A stretch of 8,169 nt of DNA from Candidatus Aenigmatarchaeota archaeon (GCA_003663415.1 QMZY01000035.1:1-8169); one strand, 5' to 3'; counted from the first letter of the stretch, positions 1 through 6,674 are shown. A program made the numbers and translations. Notes: a model not told the origin generated them from the sequence alone.

Positions 1-25
1 GAGCGGGGTGTACACCCGTTCCCAT

Positions 26-100
26 ACACCGCTTTTTTACGAGAGCTCCCGCTTCTTCAAAAAAGCGGTGATCCAAAAAACATAAAAAGTGGTGGGGGAA
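26..100 (+). other. 75-base insertion in loop C of the 5S rRNA, candidate archaeal intron
   Basis: The insert separates TCCCAT (20-25) from TTCGAAC (101-107), which together would form the 13-base loop closing helix III. It contains no coding sequence. Two folds compete. Bases 27-38 pair perfectly with 59-70 (12 pairs), or 27-37 pair with 84-94 (11 pairs, one G-U) with a second small stem, 49-54 with 63-68, nested inside. In the second fold the 5S bases 19-23 pair with 95-99, leaving three-base bulges ATA (24-26) and ATT (100-102). This resembles the bulge-helix-bulge motif cut by archaeal tRNA-splicing endonuclease, with a central helix of about five pairs rather than the canonical four. Cutting after the second bulge base would give junctions at 25/26 and 100-101/101-102. 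Splicing is inferred; a retained expansion segment is the alternative. Confidence 0.75.
60..94 (+). repeat. imperfect 11-base direct repeat inside the 5S insert
   Basis: AAAAAGCGGTG (60-70) and AAAAAGTGGTG (84-94) match at 10 of 11 positions. Each copy is complementary to the same upstream arm, CACCGCTTTTT (27-37); the second copy uses one G-U pair. The insert can therefore switch between two mutually exclusive hairpins. The copies may have arisen by local duplication. Confidence 0.8.
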
Positions 101-187
101 TTCGAACACGGAAGTTAAGCCCCCCTGCGTTCTGGGTTGTACTCCTCTCTGGTGAGGGGGAACCCCAGGAAGCCGCCTCATTCTTCT

Positions 188-203
188 CCAAAATTATTTA
201 AAA
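188..203 (+). promoter_or_regulatory. TATA-box promoter of carAB
   Basis: An A-rich BRE-like run (about 188-193) precedes a TATA-like TTATTTAAA (194-202). The usual archaeal spacing of about 25 bases puts the transcript start near 222-226, a few bases before the presumed carA start at 233. It sits just after the 5S gene, so carAB probably has its own promoter rather than relying on read-through. Confidence 0.5.
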
Positions 204-219
204 CTGTTTTACTAATTAT

Positions 220-227
220 AGGAAGGG
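220..227 (+). promoter_or_regulatory. Shine-Dalgarno-like site supporting an ATA start for carA
   Basis: AGGAAGGG is followed by five T's and then ATA at 233. The purine-rich site and its spacing fit translation starting at 233, although no ATG, GTG or TTG is present there. Confidence 0.45.
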
Positions 228-232
228 TTTTT

Positions 233-1312
233 ATAACCAGAGCAGTTCTTGTGCTGGAAGATGGAAGCGTTTGGGAAGGAAAGGGTTTTGGCGCCATTGC
301 CAAGGTTTCTGGAGAGGTTGTTTTTAATACAGGAATGGTTGGATATCCTGAATCAATAACAGACCCTTCTTATTACGGCCAAATTCTGTGCCAAACATAT
401 CCCTTAATAGGGAATTATGGCGTGTCTTCTAAGGGGCTCGAATCCCCAAAACCAATGATTAAGGGATATGTTGTAAGCGAAATGTGCGCAACGCCTTCTC
501 ATGCAACATCTGAAAAAACACTTGACCAATGGTTAAAAGAGAACGGAATCCCGGGAATCAGCGGAATAGACACAAGAGCACTTACAAAAAGATTGAGAAT
601 AAAGGGTGTTATGCTCGGAATACTTCAGACGTATGAGAAAAAAACAGATCTGGATTTGTTAAAAGAAGAAGCCAAAAACATACCAGACCCCAATGAAAGA
701 GACCTTGTTTCTGAGGTAACAACAAAAGAGATAAAAACGTACAATAAGAAAGGGGATAAAACCATTGTTTTGATAGATTGCGGTGTTAAAGAGAATATAA
801 TAAGATGCCTTGTTAAAAGAAATGTGAAGGTTGTAAGGGTTCCTGCTGATGCAAACTTTAAAAAAATAATGAGCTTCTCACCGTCAGGCGTTCTCATTTC
901 CAACGGACCCGGCGACCCGAAAAAATCTGAAAAAGCGATCCGGGTTGTTAAGAAGTTAATGGATGGTGAAATGCCGGTTTTCGGAATTTGTCTGGGAAAC
1001 CAGATACTTTCTCTTGCAGCGGGCGGGGACACCTATAAACTTAAATTTGGTCACAGAAGCCAGAACCAGCCTTGTATAGAGGAGAAAACAGGAAGATGTT
1101 ATATTACAAGCCAGAACCACGGCTTTGCTGTTGCTCCTGAAAGCCTATCCAAAGAATGGAAACCCTGGTTTACTAATGCAAACGACAGAACAAACGAAGG
1201 GATTATGCACAGAAGCAAGCCCTGGATAAGTGTTCAGTTTCACCCGGAAGCTTCTCCCGGACCTGTGGATACAGAGTTTATTTTTGATGTGTTTTTAGGA
1301 GTGATGAAATGA
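233..1312 (+). CDS. carA: carbamoyl-phosphate synthase small (glutaminase) subunit
   Basis: This subunit hydrolyses glutamine and channels ammonia to CarB. The N-terminal CarA domain is recognisable (LVLEDGS, FNTGMVGYPESITDPSYYGQ, SGIDTRALTKRLR), followed by a class I glutamine amidotransferase domain from about residue 177. That domain has ISNGPGDP, the nucleophile Cys253 in FGICLGNQ, TSQNHGFAV, and His337/Glu339 in QFHPEASPGP. From base 233 the product is 359 residues, normal for CarA. The start is odd. The open frame runs upstream to a TTG at 137, but that lies inside the 5S gene. Homology places the first residue in front of TRAVLVLEDG, where the codon is ATA (233-235), preceded by a Shine-Dalgarno-like AGGAAGGG. 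The first standard in-frame start is GTG at 251, which would lose most of the first beta-strand. The gene overlaps carB by four bases. Function is certain; the start is not. Confidence 0.95.
   Translation: MTRAVLVLEDGSVWEGKGFGAIAKVSGEVVFNTGMVGYPESITDPSYYGQILCQTYPLIGNYGVSSKGLESPKPMIKGYVVSEMCATPSHATSEKTLDQWLKENGIPGISGIDTRALTKRLRIKGVMLGILQTYEKKTDLDLLKEEAKNIPDPNERDLVSEVTTKEIKTYNKKGDKTIVLIDCGVKENIIRCLVKRNVKVVRVPADANFKKIMSFSPSGVLISNGPGDPKKSEKAIRVVKKLMDGEMPVFGICLGNQILSLAAGGDTYKLKFGHRSQNQPCIEEKTGRCYITSQNHGFAVAPESLSKEWKPWFTNANDRTNEGIMHRSKPWISVQFHPEASPGPVDTEFIFDVFLGVMK
1297..1305 (+). promoter_or_regulatory. ribosome binding site of carB inside the end of carA
   Basis: AGGAGTGAT lies inside the last codons of carA and ends just before the carB ATG at 1309. 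It resembles the complement of the archaeal 16S 3' end and fits translational coupling through the ATGA overlap. Confidence 0.6.
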
Positions 1313-4300
1313 AAAAACCGAAAAGGGTATTGATATTAGGAAGCGGGGCGCTGAAAATAGGCGAGGCAGGAGAGTTTGATTATTCAGGCAGTCAGGCAAT
1401 CAAAGCTCTGAAAGAAGAGGGCATAGAGACAGTTTTAATAAATCCGAACATTGCGACAATTCAGACTTCTGAATATCTTGCTGACAGGGTTTATTTTCTT
1501 CCTGTAACCCCTTATTTTGTTAAAAAGGTCATAAAAAAAGAAAGGCCTGACGGTATAGTTCTTTCCTTTGGCGGCCAAACTGCTTTGAACTGCGGCATAG
1601 AGTTATGGAAAAAGGGAATTCTGGAAAAATTTAAGGTCAAGGTTCTCGGAACGCCCCCTGAAGCAATAGAAAACACAGAGGATAGAAAACTTTTCAACAA
1701 AAAACTGAATGAAATTGGTTTAAAAACGCCAAAAGGAATAGCTGTAAGGAGCATTGAAGATGGTTTAAAAGCAGCCAAAAAAATAGGATATCCAGTGATG
1801 GCAAGGGTCGCTTACGCGCTTGGCGGAAGGGGAAGCGATATTTCTTGGGATGATAAACAGCTCAGAGAAACCCTTAGAAAGGCATTTGCCCATACATGCC
1901 AGGTTTTGATTGAAGAATATCTTGAAGGGTGGAAAGAGATCGAGTATGAGGTTGTGAGAGATTCCAAAGACAACTGCATAACAGTGTGCAATATGGAGAA
2001 TTTTGACCCCATGGGCATTCACACCGGTGAATCCATAGTTATTGCTCCTTCGCAAACCCTGACAAATCAGGAATACCATATGCTGAGGGATATCTCCATC
2101 CGGGCTGTCAGGCATATTGGAATAGTGGGCGAATGCAATATACAGTTTGCCTTGAACCCTGAGAACGGGGATTACAGGATAATAGAAATCAATGCAAGGC
2201 TTTCCAGAAGCTCTGCGCTGGCGAGCAAAGCAACTGGTTATCCTTTGGCTTTTATTGCCGCAAAGCTTGCTTTAGGTTATAGTCTTCCCGAACTTCAGAA
2301 CAATGTAACAAAAGCAACAACTGCATGCTTCGAGCCTGCTCTGGATTATTTGGTAGTGAAAATACCAAGATGGGATTTGAAAAAATTCAGAAGGGTTTCA
2401 AAGAAAATTGGTTCAGAAATGAAATCTGTTGGAGAAGTTATGGCTATAGGAAGGACTTTTGAAGAAGCCATTCAGAAAGCGGCAAGAATGCTCCAAATAG
2501 GCATGTACGGGCTGGTCTGCAATGAAAACTATTCATTTAAAAACCTTGAGAAGGAACTAAAGCATCCAACAGACGAGAGATTGTTTGGAATTGCAGAAGC
2601 CATTAAAAAAGGCTGTTCCATAGAACAAATATACAAACTAACAAAAATAGACAAATGGTTTCTTTACAAAATAAAAAACATAATAGATTTGGAAAAGGAA
2701 TTGAAAAAACACAAACTTGAACAGCTTCCAAGCGATTTGTTTCTTGAGGCAAAACAAAAAGGGTTTTCAGACAAACAGATAGCAATACTCACGGGAACAG
2801 ATGAAATGAGTGTGAGAAAGAGAAGAAAAAAGCTTGGAATCATTCCTTGTGTAAAACAGATAGATACCCTTGCAGCAGAATACCCTGCAAAAACAAACTA
2901 TCTTTATCTCACGTATAACGGGAACGAGAATGATGTGGATTTTTCTGGTGAAAACAAAATAATAGTTCTTGGTTCTGGTTCTTACAGCATAGGTTCTTCT
3001 GTCGAATTCGACTGGTGCTGCGTAAGCGCTGTTGCAAACCTGAAAAAATTAGGATATAAAACAATTATGATAAACTATAACCCGGAAACCGTTTCAACAG
3101 ACTATGACATATGCGACAAGCTTTATTTTGACGAATTGAGTTTTGAAAGAGTCATGGATATATATGAAAAAGAAAACCCGAGCGGGGTTATTCTTTCCAT
3201 GGGCGGGCAGATACCCAATAACATAGCAATGAAGTGCTATAAAGCAGGAATGAAAGTTCTGGGAACGTCACCAAAAAACATAGACAGAGCAGAAAACAGA
3301 TATAAATTTTCAAAGCTTTTGGACAAACTGGGGATAGACCAACCTGAATGGAAAGAACTAACGGGCATAAAAGAAGCAAAACTGTTTGCAAAGAAAATAG
3401 GCTATCCTGTTCTTGTAAGGCCCTCGTATGTTTTAAGCGGGGCAGCAATGAGCGTTGTTCTTGATGACAAGCGTTTGGGAAAATATCTCAAAAAAGCCTC
3501 AAGGGTTTCGCCGAAATATCCTGTTGTGATAAGTAAATTTATCACAAACGCAAAGGAAATAGAAATGGATGCTGTTGCAAAATCGGGGAAAATAGTTGTA
3601 TCGGCAATTTTTGAGCACGTGGAAAACGCGGGAGTTCATTCAGGAGACGCAACAATGGTTTTACCGCCGCAGAAAATCTATATAGAAACCATAAGAAAGA
3701 TAAGGAAAACAGGAGAAAAAATAGCGAAGGCTCTGAACATAACAGGTCCTTTTAACATTCAGTTCATAGCGAAGGATAATGAGATAAAGGTTATAGAATG
3801 CAATCTCAGGGCTTCAAGGTCTTTTCCTTTTGTTTCAAAGGTATCAAAAACCAATTTTATAGAAATTGCTGTTAAATCAATGCTTGGAAAAAAGGTGAAA
3901 AACAACAAATCCGTGCTTGACTTGAATTATGTGGGTGTGAAATCGCCGCAGTTCTCTTTTTCAAGGCTCAAAGGCGCTGACCCTGTTTTGGGAGTGGAGA
4001 TGGCTTCTACGGGAGAAGTTGCCTGTCTCGGGAAAGATGTGTATGAAGCTTTTTTAAAAGCCATCCTTTCTGTTGGTTTTGTAATTCCCAAAAAAAGCAT
4101 TCTTATAAGCATAGGCGGAGAAGAAAACAGATACAAATTCTTGGATTCTGCCAAAAAACTTAAGGAAATGGGGTTTGATATATTCGCTACTGAACACACT
4201 TCAGACTTTCTGAAAAAACATGGAATAAAAAACACCATGCTTTACAAAATCCATGAACGTAAAAAACCGAATGTTCTGGATTACATAACAGAAGGAAAGA

Positions 4301-4494
4301 TAGAACTGCTGATTTCTATACCAAACCCGGAGAAAAAAACAAGTTTCGGAAACGACTATGTTCTGAGGAGAAAAGCAATTGATTTTTCTGTTCCGCTTTT
4401 CACCAACCTTCAGATATCTGAGCTTTTTGTGCAGGCTCTTTCAAATAAAAGGCTTTCTGAGCTTCAGATAAAGCACTGGAACGAGTATGAATAG
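1309..4494 (+). CDS. carB: carbamoyl-phosphate synthase large subunit
   Basis: This subunit makes carbamoyl phosphate from bicarbonate, ammonia (from CarA) and two ATP, for pyrimidine and arginine synthesis. At 1061 residues it is full length (the E. coli protein is 1073). The order is a first ATP-grasp half (about 1-400), an oligomerisation domain (about 400-550), a second ATP-grasp half (about 551-925) and an MGS-like allosteric domain (about 928-1061). Metal-binding residues are present in both halves: Glu293/Asn295 in IEINARLSRSS, and Glu830/Asn832 in IECNLRASRSFPF. The GSGALKIGEAGEFDYSGSQA loop of the first half is typical. In the second half the equivalent loop reads GSGSYSIGSSVEFDWCC, with Ser560 where an arginine is common. 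The start ATG overlaps the carA stop (ATGA), so the two are translated together. The last 95 bases overlap the antisense pyruvate kinase reading frame. Confidence 0.97.
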   Translation: MKKPKRVLILGSGALKIGEAGEFDYSGSQAIKALKEEGIETVLINPNIATIQTSEYLADRVYFLPVTPYFVKKVIKKERPDGIVLSFGGQTALNCGIELWKKGILEKFKVKVLGTPPEAIENTEDRKLFNKKLNEIGLKTPKGIAVRSIEDGLKAAKKIGYPVMARVAYALGGRGSDISWDDKQLRETLRKAFAHTCQVLIEEYLEGWKEIEYEVVRDSKDNCITVCNMENFDPMGIHTGESIVIAPSQTLTNQEYHMLRDISIRAVRHIGIVGECNIQFALNPENGDYRIIEINARLSRSSALASKATGYPLAFIAAKLALGYSLPELQNNVTKATTACFEPALDYLVVKIPRWDLKKFRRVSKKIGSEMKSVGEVMAIGRTFEEAIQKAARMLQIGMYGLVCNENYSFKNLEKELKHPTDERLFGIAEAIKKGCSIEQIYKLTKIDKWFLYKIKNIIDLEKELKKHKLEQLPSDLFLEAKQKGFSDKQIAILTGTDEMSVRKRRKKLGIIPCVKQIDTLAAEYPAKTNYLYLTYNGNENDVDFSGENKIIVLGSGSYSIGSSVEFDWCCVSAVANLKKLGYKTIMINYNPETVSTDYDICDKLYFDELSFERVMDIYEKENPSGVILSMGGQIPNNIAMKCYKAGMKVLGTSPKNIDRAENRYKFSKLLDKLGIDQPEWKELTGIKEAKLFAKKIGYPVLVRPSYVLSGAAMSVVLDDKRLGKYLKKASRVSPKYPVVISKFITNAKEIEMDAVAKSGKIVVSAIFEHVENAGVHSGDATMVLPPQKIYIETIRKIRKTGEKIAKALNITGPFNIQFIAKDNEIKVIECNLRASRSFPFVSKVSKTNFIEIAVKSMLGKKVKNNKSVLDLNYVGVKSPQFSFSRLKGADPVLGVEMASTGEVACLGKDVYEAFLKAILSVGFVIPKKSILISIGGEENRYKFLDSAKKLKEMGFDIFATEHTSDFLKKHGIKNTMLYKIHERKKPNVLDYITEGKIELLISIPNPEKKTSFGNDYVLRRKAIDFSVPLFTNLQISELFVQALSNKRLSELQIKHWNEYE

Positions 4495-5515
4495 ATAATT
4501 TGTATGGTATTTTCTCTGCTGTTTTTATGATTTTTCTTGCATACTGAATAGTTTCTATCGGATATTTGCCTTCTGCTGTTTCATCGGAGAGCATTATGGC
4601 ATCAGAACCCGTAACCACTGCTGTAAACACGTCATTGACTTCTGCTCTGGTTGGTATTGGTTTGTTTTTCATGGAATGAAGCATTTGCGTTGCCACTACA
4701 ACAAACTTTCTGAAATCCTTGCATTTTTTTATTATATTGTACTGATGGAAAGGCGTATGTTCCAAAGGAAGCGTTACGCCAAGGTCTCCTCTTGCTATCA
4801 TAACAGCATCAGACACTTTTATTATATTTTCAAGGTTTTGAATGGCTTCAGGTGTTTCTATCTTGGCTATTATCTTGGCTTTGCTCCCTTGCTGGGTTAA
4901 GAAGTCTCTGATTTCAACTATTTCTTTTCCTGTTTTCACAAAAGATATACCAAAATATTCAACTCCTTTTTTCACGCCAAACTCAATGTCTTTCCAGTCC
5001 TTTTCTGTAAGAGCGGGAAGATTAAAGCTTTTTTCAGAAACAGAAAGGGTGCTTTTTGATTTTATTTTTGCGTCATAGAGCGACTCGCATATCACGTCTC
5101 TGTTTGTTTTTTCCACAACCCTTAACTGAACAGCGCCGTCGCTCAGAAATATAAGGCTGTTTTTATCTACCAGCTCTATGAATTCTGGATAATTTACAAA
5201 TATTTTGCTTTTGGAACCGTTGTTTTTTATTGTAAACACAACAGAATCTCCTTTTTTGATTCTGATAAAACCACCGTTTATTGGTATTTCGCCTGTCCTG
5301 ACGCAAGGACCCTGAATGTCCATAAGCACAGGGATTTTCCTTCCGAGCTCTTCCCCTGCTTTTCTCGTTCTTTCTATAACTTTTGAATGCCATGAATGGC
5401 TGCTGTGGCTCATATTTGTTCTTGCTATATCCATTCCTGCTTTCGCTGCTCTCAATATGTCCTTTTTTTCAAAAACAGAGGGGCCAAGGCTTGCAATGAT
5501 TTTTGTGCGGGTCAT
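4400..5515 (-). CDS. pyk: pyruvate kinase, short form lacking the C-terminal domain
   Basis: This enzyme converts phosphoenolpyruvate and ADP to pyruvate and ATP, the last step of glycolysis. The barrel is complete: GPSVFEKKDIL, ARTNMSHSSH (Arg32, Asn34, Ser36), DIQGP, the B-domain insertion (about 75-160), NLPALTEKD, catalytic IAKIETPE (Lys218, Glu220), ARGDLGV (Asp244), VATQMLHSM (Thr276), PTRAEVNDV and SDETAEGKYPIE. The protein ends at 371 residues, against about 450-480 for most bacterial enzymes, because the C-terminal domain that carries the effector site and subunit contacts is missing. Residues from about 341 on are encoded entirely antisense to the carB 3' end and look like read-through to the next stop. 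ATG at 5515 is chosen over TTG at 5521 because the family begins with (M)TRTKIIASLGP and a TATA box lies about 28 bases upstream. It is expected to be active but not allosterically controlled in the usual way. Confidence 0.92.
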   Translation of the reverse strand: MTRTKIIASLGPSVFEKKDILRAAKAGMDIARTNMSHSSHSWHSKVIERTRKAGEELGRKIPVLMDIQGPCVRTGEIPINGGFIRIKKGDSVVFTIKNNGSKSKIFVNYPEFIELVDKNSLIFLSDGAVQLRVVEKTNRDVICESLYDAKIKSKSTLSVSEKSFNLPALTEKDWKDIEFGVKKGVEYFGISFVKTGKEIVEIRDFLTQQGSKAKIIAKIETPEAIQNLENIIKVSDAVMIARGDLGVTLPLEHTPFHQYNIIKKCKDFRKFVVVATQMLHSMKNKPIPTRAEVNDVFTAVVTGSDAIMLSDETAEGKYPIETIQYARKIIKTAEKIPYKLSIHTRSSALSEAQKAFYLKEPAQKAQISEGW

Positions 5516-5537
5516 TAACAAACTCTTAGGTGCGTAA

Positions 5538-5550
5538 GATATTTAAACTC
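5538..5550 (-). promoter_or_regulatory. TATA-box promoter of the pyruvate kinase gene
   Basis: Read on the - strand, the sequence is GAGTTTAAATATC. Its centre is about 28 bases before the ATG at 5515, so the transcript should start only a few bases upstream of the coding region. No convincing Shine-Dalgarno site is visible, which fits a nearly leaderless mRNA. Confidence 0.6.
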
Positions 5551-5572
5551 ACGCTATTCACAACGACAATTG

Positions 5573-5586
5573 TTAAATTTTTATTT
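5573..5586 (+). promoter_or_regulatory. TATA-like promoter of the VTT-domain gene
   Basis: TTAAATTTTTATTT is centred about 26 bases before the ATG at 5606, so the mRNA would be leaderless. It lies back to back with the pyruvate kinase promoter. Confidence 0.5.
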
Positions 5587-5605
5587 GCTCGCTCCAATAT
5601 TTATT

Positions 5606-6109
5606 ATGGATTTTGGAAGCTTTTCGTCACAGTTCGTTTCTTGGGCAGTGTCTGTTTCATACGCTTGGGGATATATTGGAATTTTTTTTGTGAACCTTCT
5701 GGGAAACGCAAGCATAATTTTTCCTGTTCCCAGTTTTCTGGTTGTTTTTCTTTTCGGCGCGATGCTTAATCCATGGCTGGTTGCTGTTTTTTCTGCTCTT
5801 GGTGCAGGCATGGGAGAATTGACCGGCTACGGGCTGGGTTTCGGCGGAAGAAAGGCAGGAAAGAAAAAAATTTCCAAATGGCTTGAAAAAACCGAAAAGT
5901 GGACAAAAAAACATGGGTTTTTCCCGGTAATAATTTTGTTCGCCGCGACGCCTTTGCCAACAGACGTGATAGGTATTTTTTGCGGAGCTATTGAGTATAA
6001 TATAAAAAAATTCTTTTTGGCTGTGTTTATAGGTAAGCTTATTATGTGCAGTCTGCTTGCTTGGGGCGGTTTTTTTGGCATAAACTGGATATTAAACCTT
6101 GCGGGTTGA
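5606..6109 (+). CDS. DedA/VTT-type (SNARE-associated family) membrane protein
   Basis: This is a 167-residue integral membrane protein of the VTT/DedA superfamily, closest by eye to the small YqaA-like branch. Seen in the sequence: an N-terminal hydrophobic segment (about 17-33); the re-entrant-loop region FPVPSFLVVFLFGAMLNP (39-56), which corresponds to the family's proline-containing motif; a GELTGYGLGFG glycine-rich motif (70-80); a basic cytoplasmic stretch (82-103); and a second hydrophobic half with ATPLPTDVIGIFCGAIEY (114-131) and a C-terminal membrane segment (about 137-160). Several VTT relatives are lipid scramblases or help membrane homeostasis, but the substrate here is unknown. 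ATG 5606 is preferred over the upstream in-frame TTG at 5570, because the TATA-like element lies between the two and the family-like sequence begins after 5606. A Yip1-type gene follows 4 bases later. Confidence 0.85.
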   Translation: MDFGSFSSQFVSWAVSVSYAWGYIGIFFVNLLGNASIIFPVPSFLVVFLFGAMLNPWLVAVFSALGAGMGELTGYGLGFGGRKAGKKKISKWLEKTEKWTKKHGFFPVIILFAATPLPTDVIGIFCGAIEYNIKKFFLAVFIGKLIMCSLLAWGGFFGINWILNLAG

Positions 6110-6113
6110 TGGA

Positions 6114-6674
6114 ATGTTCAATATTATCAAACTTTGCTTCACGGACTCTGAAAAGCTTTTCAAAACAGTGAAAAACAGAAGTTTTGAACAGGATTTCAAA
6201 TACTTTGCATTGGTTCTGCTTCTGCCTCTGATGTTCACACTGGTTGTTGCGGCTTTCTTATTGAATATGTTTTTTATAATCTCAAATCTCATGCCTTCTG
6301 GTATTAGACTTTTCAATGTCTTTTGGTTTTTTGGTTTTTTCGGACCTCTGGCTTTGTTTGGTGCAGGTTTGGCGGTATATGCTTTGTTTCTGGCTGGTGC
6401 TTTTATAGCGTCTGCAGCCATTCATTTTGGCGTTCAAATAAGCGGGGGCAAGGGAAAGTATGAAAAAACCTATAAAGCGTATGTGTATGGAACAACGCCT
6501 TTTGTTGTTTTCTTCTGGCTGCCTTTTATAAATTTTGTGTTCTTTTTGTGGAGCTGGTACCTTAATGTCAAAGGACTTTCAAAATTCCATAAAATGCCTG
6601 CCAACAGAGCGTTTTTCGCAACATTGTTGCCTGTTTTAACAATGGTCGCTGTGTTTGTTGTTCTCATGTATTAA
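6114..6674 (+). CDS. Yip1-type multi-pass membrane protein
   Basis: This 186-residue, very hydrophobic protein fits the Yip1 (YIF1/DUF1282-like) pattern. An N-terminal amphipathic region (about 1-30, with LCFTDSEKLFKTVKNR) resembles the start of many prokaryotic Yip1 proteins. Membrane segments follow at about 31-57, 66-90, 91-108, 123-150 and 166-186. A short loop, QISGGKGKYEKTYKAYVYG (108-126), with charged and glycine residues, matches the conserved loop of the family (G-G-x-G-x-(Y/F)-x-x-(T/A)-x-x-x-x-x-Y), and TTPF follows. The biochemical role of prokaryotic Yip1 proteins is unknown; eukaryotic relatives act in vesicle traffic. It starts 4 bases after the VTT gene and is probably co-transcribed. 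ATG 6114 is chosen over the TTG at 6099, which overlaps the preceding gene. Its stop overlaps the stop of the convergent propeller gene. Confidence 0.8.
   Translation: MFNIIKLCFTDSEKLFKTVKNRSFEQDFKYFALVLLLPLMFTLVVAAFLLNMFFIISNLMPSGIRLFNVFWFFGFFGPLALFGAGLAVYALFLAGAFIASAAIHFGVQISGGKGKYEKTYKAYVYGTTPFVVFFWLPFINFVFFLWSWYLNVKGLSKFHKMPANRAFFATLLPVLTMVAVFVVLMY

Larger units (their letters stand above)
1..179 (+). rRNA. 5S ribosomal RNA gene, interrupted, 5' end outside window
   Basis: This is an archaeal 5S rRNA split by an insert at about 26-100. Conserved 5S blocks are visible on both sides: ACACCCGTTCCCAT (12-25), then CGAACACGGAAGTTAAGC (103-120). The standard fold can be drawn. Helix II pairs 3-8 with 122-128, with U126 bulged. 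Helix III pairs 14-19 with 108-115, with the usual bulged A pair at 112-113. Helix IV pairs 142-147 with 154-159, and the outer stem of the helix IV-V arm pairs 132-136 with 164-168. The 3' strand of helix I is GCCGCCT (172-178); its partner lies before base 1, so roughly 8-10 bases are missing. Without the insert, loop C has 13 bases, as in normal 5S rRNA. The intact helices argue against a pseudogene. The 3' end is inferred from helix I. Confidence 0.93.

Noticed and set aside
27..70. Perfect 12-pair hairpin as a transcription terminator
   Set aside because: It sits in the middle of the 5S gene, and the T run is in the left arm, not after the stem. Premature termination there would destroy the 5S rRNA.
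26..100. Insert as a mobile element remnant
   Set aside because: There are no terminal inverted repeats typical of insertion sequences, no target-site duplication and no coding sequence.
89..120. tRNA T-arm-like GGGGGAATTCGAAC within the insert/5S junction
   Set aside because: No acceptor stem, D arm or anticodon arm can be placed around it, and the TTCGAAC part is explained as 5S loop C.
137..232. Upstream extension of carA to the TTG at 137
   Set aside because: It lies inside the 5S rRNA gene, has no similarity to CarA N-termini and gives an unusually long protein. The open frame is by chance.
625..1032. Antisense open frame within carA, and similar antisense frames within carB (for example 1765-2115, 3188-3448, 3927-4238)
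   Set aside because: They lie opposite well conserved CarA/CarB coding sequence, have no recognisable domains and lack promoters or ribosome sites.
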